DNA of 64,000 bases, from assembly GCA_029204225.1 (NCBI GenBank), contig CM055103.1, positions 44,849,970-44,913,969 on the forward strand. The letters are read 5' to 3'. The stretch is from Diphasiastrum complanatum. Its lineage: Eukaryota > Streptophyta > Lycopodiopsida > Lycopodiales > Lycopodiaceae. Under the pieces are notes generated by a model. That model made no database searches and was not told where the DNA came from. It saw only the letters and a list, made by a program, of their open reading frames with translations. Shown piece after piece: positions 1-13,000 of the stretch; position 1 is the stretch's first letter, and each line of letters begins with the position of its first letter. The position numbers were made by a program, and so were the translations under genes.

Positions 1-640
1 TTTGGGACAGGATGGCTTCAAGGCCAACTATTCTACATTGGACCATATTTTAACATTGAGATCCATCATTGAGGAGACTATATGTAGACGTGAGAGGGTT
101 TATTGTTGTTTTGTAGACTTCAGGAAGGCCTTTGATTCTATTTCGAGACATTTACTTATCTAGGAATTGTAGGAGCTTGGTTTCCACTCTGGCACCATTT
201 TGGTAGTCATGGCCCTTTATGAGAGAGTATTTGGGTTTTTCATGTCAAAGGAGGGTTCTTCTACCTTGTTTGGCTTATATATTGACAAATTGGAGCATAT
301 CATTGAGCAAGATGGTGATGAGGGATGCACTTTATGTGACCTGTTGATCTTTATCCTTCTTTACACAAATACTCTTATCCAGGACTAGACATGTACTCTT
401 GATATATTTTTCTTTCTCTCTGTCAAAGGGAGATACCACTATCTTGTTCATGATCCCTTGACCACACTTCAGTCCTTGATCGCCTATGAGAACTTCCATT
501 GTTTGGGTCTGATGTTACGAGAGATGTTTGGGCTCCCGAGAGACTTGGAGTCAACTTCGCAGAGTCAGAGAGACACAATTACGTATCACTTTCTTCTTTC
601 TAAGTCACAAGCCTAGGTCTTTCACAGATTTGGAGACCTT
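1..640 (+). mobile_element. LINE (non-LTR retrotransposon) fragment A, internally deleted
   Basis: Translation of 1-388 gives a plant-LINE reverse transcriptase segment ([40 protein letters not shown]). It matches the opposite-strand copy at 1960-3445 block by block. The catalytic YADD of that copy is replaced here by LLYTNT, and a stop interrupts the palm region near 160. At about 425 the sequence jumps to the far C-terminal region (RYHYLVHD, LQSLIAYE, LREMFGLPRDL), which in copy B lies several hundred bases downstream of YADD, so a central block is deleted. The 5' part lies outside the window. It sits in a PARP intron in the same orientation as the gene. It is a dead copy. Confidence 0.8.
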
Positions 641-1090
641 TCCCGAAGATGAGGCAGACATTCTAGCTCAGTTTTGCCATACATATCAGAGATAGTGTCG
701 TCTGTGTTGAGACACACAGATACTCGTGTGACACGATGATCTACTCGCAGACACAACCATTTGCTATGTTGCCAAACCAGGGTTATAGCCACATGGACAT
801 CAGGAGTGCCTCCTCTTACCTATTTTTTCGGATATATTAGGACAAATGTAGTGCCATGGGTTTTACTAAATTGTCTTTTTATGTTCATCATCTCTTTAGT
901 GAATGTGGCTGTATTAATATCTTTATGTTTTAGAGACGTACATACGCTCTTGGTAGTCATTCACATACTTGAAATGTACTCTTAATCTTATATACTTTTT
1001 GGTATTCAAAGACACTAGTGAAGCTTTCTTTTTTTCATTCCCTCACCCACACCTTACTTTCAAAAGGGAATACATGGATTGTTGTTCTAG
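641..1090. other. PARP intron sequence, no feature recognised
   Basis: Contains only short open frames with no recognisable motif. The last bases form the splice acceptor (TTGTTCTAG) of the first visible PARP exon. Confidence 0.6.
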
Positions 1091-1156
1091 GTGGAGGCGT
1101 TAGGAGAGATTGAGCTTGCCACTAAAATTCTAGGTGATGCAGATGCTGATGATGAT
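1091..1156 (+). CDS. PARP2: PARP exon a (end of regulatory domain)
   Basis: Codes for 22 residues starting [14 protein letters not shown] and ending in an Asp-rich stretch. This is the last helix region of the PARP regulatory domain. The acceptor is TTCTAG and the donor is GTATGA. Both ends are phase 0. Confidence 0.9.
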
Positions 1157-3986
1157 GTATGACCATCCAATTTCTTACGTGTGTTTTTCCATTTAAATTT
1201 TGTGATAATAGTATGACTTGGTATTAGGTGGAATTGAATTGTGTTTATATACAGGTGTTTGGTTTTTAATTCAAAGTGATTACACAGGATGATCCAGCAT
1301 ATTGTCACTACATGTGCCTAAAATGTGAACTGCAACCTCTCGATGACAACAAGGAGGAAGTTGCTTGGGTAATGCTTGTTTTGTTATTATACAAACTTAT
1401 CATGACTAGTTTGTTGTTTCTGAAAGTCAATAAAAGAGAGATCTGTTTTTCTTACAAATAGCTCTAAGTATAGAGCCTTCTATAATAATCATTCTTTACT
1501 GTGTATGCTAGAAAAGACCTAGAGAAGTATAAACCATTTGTAATTGGATTTAACGAACTCTGAAACAACCTTCTGAAAACAAATTTCTACCTTGTAACTC
1601 TGTGAATGCAACATACAACTAGAGCCCTCTTCAATTTTATTTCTCTAAATCGTACTATATTGCAAGGTTGGTTGAACAATAACTAGTGGACCATGGCATA
1701 TGACTTTTGTTTTTCTAATCTTCTAAAAACCTTTACTACAATTCAAGTGGAGGATCTCACCTCATCTAAGAATATAGTGTAATTAAAATTGATTTTTTTT
1801 TGAAAGGTTTCGGTTTAAAAAATCTCCATTCAATTGGAAAGTCACCAATCATTATATAAATATGCCCACAAAGGAGCAGTTCTTCTTTTTTTCTCCTTAA
1901 CTGTTATGGATTAGTTAAGCCCTAGCCCTGTGAGCACGATCATGTGTAATAGTACGTCTCTACGTAGGATGTCTGGTGATCCTGGTAGTAGCGTGATGTT
2001 GGGGGGTACACTGTCTCTGATCTCTATGAGCATGTGAGCTGCAATCATCCTCGTCGTCGTCAGAATCATCATCCTCGGACACTAAATCACGCGATCTCCG
2101 CCTAGTGAAGAATGAAGTAATCAGTGGCTGTGACTGTGAGGTAGAATGGTGGGGTGTCCCGTATAAATCTCTCCATAATATAAACATCTCGCGTACCATC
2201 AGAGCGGCACATTGTGGGTCGTCATAGGCTATGAGGGAGCGTAGAGTGGTAGGCATGTCTCGAAATAGGCAATGATATCGCCCTCTGATCTCATAGTATA
2301 CTGGGCATCTGAAGATAAAGTGCTCCTCAGACTCCACCTCATCAAGAGAGCATAACTGGCAAATCCGCTCCTCCCTGGGAATACCATGGAACTTCCCTGT
2401 CTCAATAGCTAGCTGATGAGAAGACACCCTAAGTTGTCCCAGTGTGAATCTGAGGCAATGTGATAGTCCCGACTCCAAGTAGCGTGGCATGACCGGGGTC
2501 TTAGATGCATCCAACTCCAAGACATGTGTCCGGTAGAAAGCTGGCTTAACCCCTATCTGGTTATGCCAAGTCTGCTCTAGATATGCACGATAGAGGAATC
2601 GTCTGATATAGAGGAATCACCCCCAATTCCCATCTGGTACAAAATCCCTGTAAACAATCCAGCTGCCTCTGTAATCCTTCCCTGGTCAGGGATACTAGTA
2701 CCACATCATCTGCATAGAGGAGAATAGCAATCAAAATCGTGCCAAGTCTACAACCAGCTCTGCCACACTGTGAGATGACTCGCTCTAACTCGTCAATGTA
2801 CAATCCAAAAAGAACCGGTGAAAGGGAACATCTCTGTTTCACCCCAGTGGTGCTTCAAATGTGATCAGAGATGCCACTGCCATGTCGAAAACATCCCAAG
2901 ACCCTCTCATAAAGAGCCATCACTACCAGAACAATATTCGTGGATAAGCCAAGATAGCGAAGTCTCTGAATGAGTAGGGAGCATGGTACAAAATCAAAGG
3001 CTCTCCTGAAGTCCACAAAACAACAGTAAACCCTCTCTTTCCTGTACTTAGCTTCCTCAATGAAAGCTCGAACTGTGAAGATATGGTCAGTGGTAGAATA
3101 GTGAGAGCGGAAACCTGCCGGTCCCAATGCATGTAATCTCCTGGATCCGACTCTGAACTCACTGCAGACTGGAGTATGGTACCATAGATGTCCAACCATG
3201 ATGGTGCAGTAGTTATCGGGAATCATGGGATCACCATTTTTATGAATAGGATGGATGATGTTGGTGCACCAGGATGAAGGGAAGCCAGAGACAACGGCGA
3301 AATTGAGGAGAGTGGCTAGTGTGGAAGCAAGGAGGTCAGAAGCATTCGTTAGGAGTTCAGATTCGAGGTCATCAATATCTCTTGCCTTATGGGACGTCAT
3401 TCTCTTGATGGCCGCAAGTACCATGTCAAAGGTGAAATTAGAGAGGCGCGAAGCTTACAAGTTGCAATGTGCATCACTACCTTTCTTGTTGACAAACTAA
3501 AGTGTAAGGACTCTTGCATATTCTACTTGGATGTTTTGATTCTATTGGAATATCAAAGTTTAACCTCAAACTTTATGATACGATTTTATGTCCATGTGCT
3601 TGACAAAATATCAATCATCTGACCTTGATATCTAATAAAAAGCCTTAATGCTAGTGCTTCAAATAATACTAGAGAAGCCAAAATCTCAGCAAATATCAAG
3701 GCTCTTGAGGATGACAAAGGTATCTTCTTTTTCTCTTCAATTGTGAGCAAAGAAGATGTTTAGCAATGGCATTGACAGGTATGACTGAGTATATTACTTA
3801 TTCATTGAAAGATGGTCGTGTTTTGCTCAAACTTCTGGTATGTGGCAATCCTTGTGCCAAATCCTTTTACAATAAAAGTTGTATAATAAGACAACTCCAT
3901 AAAATATGCTTTCTTGAAAGGTTTGTTCATTCAGTCTTCAGCACTTTGGTCAATCTTTTCAGAAAAAGATCTATTTATCTCTCGTG

Positions 3987-4046
<60 letters not shown>

Positions 4047-7000
4047 AAAGTGATAATTATTGCTTGCAGATCTCAAACTACTTGAAAAACACGCATGCAA
4101 AAACACATTCAAATTATACACTTGAAATACTTCAGCTTTTCAGAGTGAACAGGGATGGAGAAGCTGAGCGCTTCAAATCAGTAAGTTCAAGACACGATGT
4201 TTATATAGTCGCAAGGTGAAAATAGGTGAGGACTTTGTTGCTTTGTGTAGGTTGTTGCATGCCTTTCAATAAAAAGATTAATTTGTAGCAAGGTAAGCAT
4301 CAATGAGAGAGAGATTCTTTTACAAAGAAAGGCCATAGAAGAAACTCTCTAGCTTCTAGCTCATCCTATAAGATTTCACTACACAAAAATTGATTCTAGT
4401 AGTTCTAGTTAATTGCCTTGAAAAAAGCAATACAATGCATCAGTAATACAAGAAGTTCATAAATTGAAGACAACTTAACACCAACATGAATGATATTTTG
4501 TGACAAAATGTGGTAGGTATCCAATGTATGATTGTGAGCCTTTGAGCAACTATCAAGAGAAGAATGATATGATTTCTTTTTTTGTGGCAAGGTGAATATC
4601 TAATGATATAATAGTCAATTTGCTATTCAAGATCACCGCTTTAAAACTTCTTCACTAAAGAACAAAAATAATGGCATATCTGAAACTAATTGGGATAAAA
4701 TTAAAGTTTCACCCCCTGCCTTTAACCAAATATGCACCATATCCTTATCTGTGAAGTAATTTCTTACGTGTCACATGAGTGCAAAGCCAAAAACTGCATT
4801 ATTCAACTATCAAAGAGCTCTAATGATTTATCAATATCACAACACTAGACTGACGTTTGTGTAAAGTGTGGAAATCACTGCCCATCTGCAAAAACTTGCC
4901 AAAAATCATGTCTCAGAACGTAGATTTTGCGTAGAACACTCAAATACGTATGTTGAATGAGTAGCTGCAAAACTCATGGATCTACAAGCCGCAGCAGAAG
5001 AAGGAAATCTTATCATAAATTATAATAGAGCTGTCAAATGAGGATATGAAGGCTCTATCATACCCCTGTTGTGCCAAATAATAGAAGGAGAACCTTTCAA
5101 AAGAACAAAGATAAACATAATACACTACAAAGTAGACTGGTTAGCCTTTGAGGGCCATGTCACATTAAAAGTAGACATCTCGGTACTGAATAATGGTCTA
5201 GTCGAAATGCTGTATGCTATGCGTATGCACCAAGAGATGGATTGAGAGATCCAAATTTGAGGAAGCAATATAACCTTTAAAGTGAACTACAAACTAAACA
5301 TCCCTACGGAATAAGTAAATGTGGTGTCTCATACAATGTGATACCTTGCAATAAGAAACAAACTTGGATGCACTAAGATACTTCAAGCAAAAGGAGAGCC
5401 CACCTTAAACTTTAGACATAGTTGCAAGAAATGAAAAACTTGTAAATGCATGAATTTGGGTAGAAGGCACAATTTTTCAGTGTGAGATGTAAAAGTAATT
5501 CTACTAAATAGAATCACATACTGAAAAAGAACTATTTAAGTTCACAAGGATCACTTTATTGAGCTAGACAATTTTAGCAGGAGGGCAGTAAGCATTCCCA
5601 GTTTTGCTACAGCCTATGAATCTAGTTAAGATTTTATAGATTTGGAACGAAGAGCCAAAGTCATCGACCATCTACATAGCTCCTCAAATGATTTCAGCTT
5701 CACTATTCAAACCCTATCCTTGAAGCTTTTTTGAAGCTGGGTTTTTATGAAATGCCATACTTCTAGCACCTCAATTTTACTGAAGTTGCTTCAGCCCCTA
5801 CAAGCGACCTGTGAGGTATGTTCTGATCTAGACGGTACTTAAAACAATGAAATATCGAATGAGTTATGACACAAAACAATGAAAGATTGAATGAGTTATG
5901 ACACTTTTCGAAAGCTGCCTCCGTAGCTCTCTTCCAGAAGCTGCAATTCTTGACCAAATTCAATGTTGTCTTATGCTGCCGAACACCTTGTATTGGTAAT
6001 TACAGCTTTGTCAAGCTCTTTTGATTCCATTTTTGTGCACTGTAGGAAGTACGTTAATGTTGATGCCTTCATATGGCATTCTTATTCCGTATAGTTGGCA
6101 GGCTATATATTTGCTTAGCATTGTTTCTTTTTACTTATGAATAGTTATCATAATGACTTCCTTGGTCCAACCATATAGTTTGACAAAACCTTTGTATGCT
6201 TATTTGGGAACTATATCATACTTTCTATTATAAGGCTTCCATTTTCATGTTGAGAACATTAAACATTTGCAGCTACTCATATGCATTTTTGTGATTTTCT
6301 ATATGACATTATATTGTGTGACATGTACATCATCTTTTGGGTTTCATTCTTTGTACATGCATCTTTTCTTAATCTTGCCAGCATTTGGGGAAATGTTTCT
6401 GTTAGTGGGGAAGAGTTATGGACATACAATCAGATAAGTACAGACAATATTAGAAGCTATTATTCATTTGGGCCCTCGGTCATTATTATTCCTATGGTCA
6501 TTTGATGAGCTGGACCCATGCTTCATTTACAGGCTGAAATTTCAGCACTCCATCCTATTTATTGCTTCTTGTATGTGTACATTTTGTGGGACATCACACA
6601 GTGGGGTAGCCTATAGTGCCGAACATCCTTAGGACACTTATTTTATATTGTCTTAACTTTCTTCGTGCTATTAACTTGCAAGGTTCATTCACTAACATCT
6701 TGCTGTGAAGTTGAAAATTTGTGTGGAGAATTGAGGCACATCACTTTATTTTTCATTTTAAAATCCAAGGCAGCCCTCCGATAGGTACAGTGTCAAGTAT
6801 GATTTCAATGATGATATACTTTCAAACTAGAAAAAACGTACCGTAGAGAATTCTAGTATGAGATTGGGTAAGGGGGTTTATTATGATTTGTACTCTTTTG
6901 AACAATGTTGAATCGATTTTGTTGAATAGTAGCTGATAGTTGCAGGACGTTGATTGTACTATGCGCGATTAGTAGAATGGATCAAAACTTAGAAGCCCGT

Positions 7001-10000
7001 TCCGACCCTTTTGGGTCGGAACGTACAGTACGTTCTGTTCCGTACGTTCTGGAAAGGACTGGGTCGGAACGAGTTAGTGTAAAAATTATTGACATATGAC
7101 CCTGCTGGCCTGCGACTTCTGCATTTCACAGATAGCGAGTTGTCATGCTTCTAACGAAGAAGAAAATAAATTGGTACAACAGGGCAGCGGCAGCAGAGCT
7201 CGTCCAAACGTGAAGAATAATCATTCACAAGGAAAATTTCTGCTCTGCTAGATTTTGCGAGGACAGGAAGGTGCCATGGAAGCCATAAGGCACTCTGGAA
7301 GGAAGCTTCACGGAGGCGATGAGCTCCAGCGATGGTGAGCTTGCGTCCAAGACCAGAAGCTCCGATTGCTCTGTTTCTCATTGTGGCGGAAAGAAAGCAG
7401 GAAGCCATTGTCCTCGGCAACTGTCTCATCATTACCATCTCGAGGAACAAAGAAAGGCTCTCCCCCATAGCAATTTTCACCATGCATGAATCTGGACACC
7501 ACCTTATCTTCTGGATCTTTGCCAGGGAATTCAAGGCCATGGCTCGGCTATGGCGAGATAAGCATAGTGGCTTTTCCTACCTAGAAAGCGGCGATTCACT
7601 TTGCCAGCCTCTAAATTCACGTTTCAAGTTTGCAATCTTGTTTGCTGACTTTCAATGCAACGTCATATATAGATTTGTCTGATGCAACAGTATTTTTCAT
7701 AAAGCTCTGATAGTTTTGAAATCTTTCAGTTTAATCCATTCTGCTGTAAATTTTTTCAACTGGTTTTTTGATAGTTTTGAAATCTTTCAGTTTAATCCAT
7801 TCTGCTGTAAATTTTTTCAACTGGTTTTTCTCAATGAGGCTTGATGTGAATGTGCCACAACCAGTACTTAGTTGTTCCAGTGGATTTGCTTGCAGTTTTC
7901 AGATACTCCAAATCGCATGCTGCTTTGGCATGGTTCAAGACTTACAAATTGGACGGGCATTCTTTCTCAAGGTTTGTCATTGTATCATCATAGTTTCACA
8001 CTAGTGCATATTAATGTGTTGTGTAGAGTACATAGCCTTTCAGTTCCAGTTTTAAAATTCTAAAATTTACCCTGTAAAGAACTTTTGCTTGGATTCTTCC
8101 AAGTTAATAACTAATAATTTTGTTGAAAGTTTTTTGAATGAGGTTTAAATTTGAGCTCAACAAAGAAAATGTTGTAATTCCAGTGGTAAGTTTCTCTACC
8201 AATTCTTTTTCATCATGAAATATCACAAATTTTAGCATCAATGAAGCATAAAGATCAAATATGAGGCAGCAAAGACTAGTCCTTACAAGAATAGCATAGA
8301 TGCATCACAATGATCGTGAACATAGCCTTACAAGCTATGGATAGCTGAAACCTAATTAGGACTAAGTAAGTAACCATAGCAGGGCACTCAAGAGCAGGAG
8401 TATAATGAGCATAGGCTACAACATCTATAGCATGGCACTCAGGAGCAGGACCAAGGCACTCGACATCAATATTGAAGCATGCAACATCAACATCAAGCAT
8501 GGTATCAGCAGCAACATGTATCTGTATTTGTGAATCAACATCAATAGCAACCTGTATTTGTGCCTCTTTCACACTATGTGATACTACATACGGAATCGAC
8601 CTCGTGTGTATCTCTCTCAACATGTAATGCTATATCTCACCCTCACAATATGGCTCTAGACAGATATCCCGATCAACATCTGGAACAACCTGAAAATCAT
8701 CAAGTGGTCGGCCCATATAAAAAATAAGATCATGTACAAAGGCATCATAATTAGAAGGGTAATGTCGAAATGGCATCCACCGAGAGGTAGCTCGGCCTCT
8801 AAGTTTGGATGCAGCCAATGCAATCATATCAATATCAGAATGTGGATAGGACTCAAAATAAGAAGCTAATGTATTCAAACAATTTGCCACAAGCCACTGT
8901 CCTTAGGATACCCATAATACAATGGAATGGAAATATATGCCAATTGTTGCTAGAAGAATTGAGACAATTTTTGCCGCAAGGGAGACCAAATATTCATGAT
9001 GAAATTTATGGAAAAGAAAGTATGTAAATGTAACGTAAGTGAAACAAAAGGAACATAAATTTTGTTTTGTTTTAGGAACCAATTGAAATAAATTGAGAAA
9101 CAATGAAGATAAATAAGAACGAAGATAAAAGATTCTAAGACAAGAAAGTATGCCAAAAAACACAAACCTTGAGGGAGAGGACACAAGTCATCACCTCAAC
9201 GTAGACCGTGATAGCAAGTGATAGGTGGCGAAGAAGCTACCAGAATGTCCACCAAATAGAGCACCAAGGAAATAACCTACCAGACATAGATCCAGCGGTA
9301 CCAGGATCCGCGGATCCCGGTACCCTGGATCCATACTGGTACCGCGGATCCATGATGGTCCGCGGTACCATAATATATAAATATATTTAATATCTAATAT
9401 GTATATGTTTTTTAAATCCTAATTTCCCCTCCCCCCCCCATCATGGATCCGCGGTACCATAATATATAAATATATTTAATATCTAATATATATATATTTT
9501 TTAAACCCTAATCCCCCCCCCCCTCACTTCATCTCTCTCCCTGCCCATCACGCCCTCTTCCTACTGTCCGCGCCCTCCCTGCTGTCTGCGCCCTCCTTGC
9601 CATCACACTGTCTTTGTGTACGACAGATCGCTTCCGCCCATGCTACTGCTGTTTCCACCATTGTTGTGGTTTTTCCAGCCTTCCGCCTCCTATCGCATTC
9701 ATGATCATCTCTGCCTTTTTTCCCCAGTTCCTTCTATAGAAATGGTGCATTCCAACCTTGCTTGTCAGGCGGGTTGCCGACAAGTCCAACAAGAGTGGTG
9801 CAAGGATCGTGCGCTGCCGACATTGCCTGGTTGAGTTCGTTGCCACCCTCACTCGCCTTAAAGGCCACCTGCTCGGTGCATGCGCCAAAAAATGGTGCAC
9901 ATTGAATGCTGCCCCTTGTGCCAGCATGTCCGTCCCCGTCAGGCAGTGACTTCTGGACACCTATGGGCCACATCTTGTGGCAGGGGAGAACACCATTTCG

Positions 10001-13000
10001 GAGGGTGTTCTCTGGTTTTGCACCGCTCCTTACGTGGCTGACCCCGAGTTGCTGCCTGCTTGGCTGGCACGCACGAGGAGAGGGAGTGCATCCTCGTCCA
10101 GTCCCACTTCCCCTCATCCCCCTCAGACAGTTCCGCCACACGCACCCCCATCTGCACCCATTCCGGTGGAACCCGTCCCCTCGTGTCCGCCAGTTGCCAC
10201 TGCCGTTCCACCACCACGTCCTGTTGCTTGCACTCCCCCATTTTACGACTTTCTCATGGACTCTCCGCCACACAGGCCGTGGCCAGTTTGATTTATGAGT
10301 TGAACCTTCCATTTGCCATCACCGACTCTGAGCTCTTCAGAAGGGCCTTCTGCCTTGCACAGTCTGTCAGCCCCAGCTGGAGAGTCCCTAGTTCAGAGGT
10401 TGTCCGCACACACATGCTGAGAGATAGGGTCGAGTCCTTTTCTAGAGAGATGGAGCCTCTACGCCGCCACTGGGCCACATACGGTTGCAGCATCATGTCC
10501 GATGGTTGGACTGATGTTAGGAGGAGGCTGATCCTCAACATCTTGGTCTCCAGCTGCATGGGCACACAGTTTTTGAGGGCTGTGGATTGCAGCAGGGGTG
10601 GGAGAGTCATATCTGCAAAGTTCATGTACAATGTCATCAGGTCTTCCATCCTGTCCATAGGCCCCCAACATGTCGTTACGGGACGGACAATGCCACCAAT
10701 TGCATTCGGATGGGTGTCCTGCTAGAGGCTGAGTTCCCTCACATCGTCCATACCCCCTGTGCAGTGCACGACATAGACCTTCTCATGGGGGACATAGGTG
10801 CACTTCCCTGGGTTAGAGCCATCGTCCGTGAGGCCCTCTTCCAGGAAGAGGCGCGTTCTTGCCATGTTCCGGGTGTTCAGCCATTTGGACCTACGGAAGC
10901 CAGCCCCCACACGCTTTGCATTCGAGTTGGTGGTCATCGACCGTCTGATCAGGTGCAGGGCACAGCTTCTACAGATGGTTGCCAGCGATCTTTGGCGTGC
11001 CAGTACGTTTCAGCGCACAGAGGATGGGGAGCACTTTTCTTCCACGGTGAGAGGAGACCAGTTTTGGAGAGATGCACAGACATTGTCAGGACTCCTTCGA
11101 CCACTCTACATTGTGCTCCGCATGGCTGACAACGAGGGGTCCACACTTGGACTGGTGCATGAGCTCATGGATCAGATTGGACAGTTCCTGCAGCTGCCCA
11201 TCTTGCAGCCAGAGAGGTAAGCAGTATAGTAATGTAATTGGTCTTTATCTTTTCAGTAGTTGCTAGTTTGTTTTTCTGTCGATGTTATGTTTTTCCGTAA
11301 CAGAGTCATGGCTGTTACTACGACAGCACACCAGAGGAGACACCAGATGACTTTGATTGCATCGATTGGGAAGCCATGCAGGGTCTACAGGGTGCACATG
11401 ATGACGCACGGGATGAGGCACAGGATGAGGCACGGGATGGTGCACGGGATGAGGCCCAGAGCCCAGAGCATTTGTATTCAGGTGCCCAGTTAGACGACTT
11501 GATTGCCACATTGGATTCAGAGGCCCAGCAGATGTCGAGTGTCAGGACACCCCCATCATCTCTTTCCAGCATGCCATACACAGAGTCTCAGCCAGAGCAG
11601 CTACATGAGGTGCCTCCAGTTCCTCCAATTTCTCAGAGGGTATATGTGCGCCGCACAGCACCTCCAATGCCACCGATGCCATTGAGGCCTGCAGCCCCTC
11701 CATCGTCGTCCACTTCTGCAGCACCAGGTCTCCATGGCAGGCCACCATCTGCGCCCAGGTTTTCTCTTGCAGCGCCCACATCCACAGTGGCTCTCCAGTG
11801 GCAGCACCCACTTCACATCCTCCTCCTTTGGCAGCACCCACTCCACTGGCTCCTCCTTTGGCAGCACCCAGGATGTACCAGTACCGACCACCACAATGCC
11901 CCTTTCAGTACATATCGCCGTTGTACTTGCCTCCTGCACAGCTAGTTCCTCCACTTGCAGCAGCCCCACAGGCACACACTCCACAAGCTCATCCTCCCCG
12001 CTCAGCTGCACAGGGATACCCCTCTCTGGCTTCCCTATCGCCTCTCTGGCTTCCCTATCCCAGCCGGCCTCAGCTTAGGCCCAGTCTAGCCAGCCAGGTG
12101 ATTTGCATGGGGGTGATGAGGCATTGACAGCTCCCCTCGTCCGCAAGAGACCAGGAAGGCCAAGGGTGCACCGAACAAGAAAGGCAGAGCCACAGAAACA
12201 GCCAGGGAAGAGAGGACGACCTCGCAGGGCTCTAGGTACAGCCAGAGATAGACAGTCACATTCAGCTGGAGCAGGTCTCAGAAGGAGGAGAGCAGAAGAA
12301 GCTGAGAGCCGAGCATGAGAGCCGAGGAAGTACTAGCTAGGAAGACAGTGAGTTATCTATGTGAGCCTACATGGTGTATCCCAAAGAAGGAATGACCATG
12401 CAGGAGCTAGTAATATTTCCTAGGCATTGTAAATAAATGTAGACCCCCCTTAAATTAGTTAGAGTGAGCCACCTTTTGATGGTGACCTTTAGTGGAAGGG
12501 CAAATTCCACATGTAATTCCTAATTTGGTGGAATTGCCACTTGGGCTCCACATGGGCAGCCTTCTTGCTTATTTAAGGCCCCCCCCTCTCTTGTGAGGGA
12601 GCTTTTGAATGTATTGTCAAGTTCTCTTGAGCTAATAAGAGGATCCTCCACGAGTTCTTGATGATAGCTAAGCTCCTTGTTCATGGCAATGTTCTTGAGT
12701 GAGATTTCTATGTGCATGCTTGATTCCTTTGCATTGTGGATTAACTAGGTTCTTGTTTCTTGTTTCTTGCTTAGTTGTGGATTAGGATTCAGTTCTTGTT
12801 TGTGGAATGAGGTAGTAATCAGCATTCAAGTAAACTAGATAGGCTGGTTTGTGGTATAGATCTTGCATACTCCCTTGCAACCCAGTTCTTGATTGTTCTT
12901 GAGTAATCTAAGCATCAAGTAATGAGTGTTTCTTGATTCTTAGATTATTAAAATGCTGTTAGGAATCTTGTTTCTTGTTTCTTGAATCTTGTTTCTTGTT

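Noticed and set aside
3766-4053. 95-codon frame ending in an Arg-Glu run
   Set aside because: It runs through the (AG)26 repeat and ends at the acceptor of a PARP exon; no family motif.
7332-7682. 116-codon + strand frame
   Set aside because: Shadow of the minus-strand NCED/CCD pseudogene, which has clear family motifs.
9643-10312. Several overlapping frames of 100-190 codons on both strands
   Set aside because: GC-rich shadows of the hAT transposase region; only the frames with BED and DUF659 motifs make sense.
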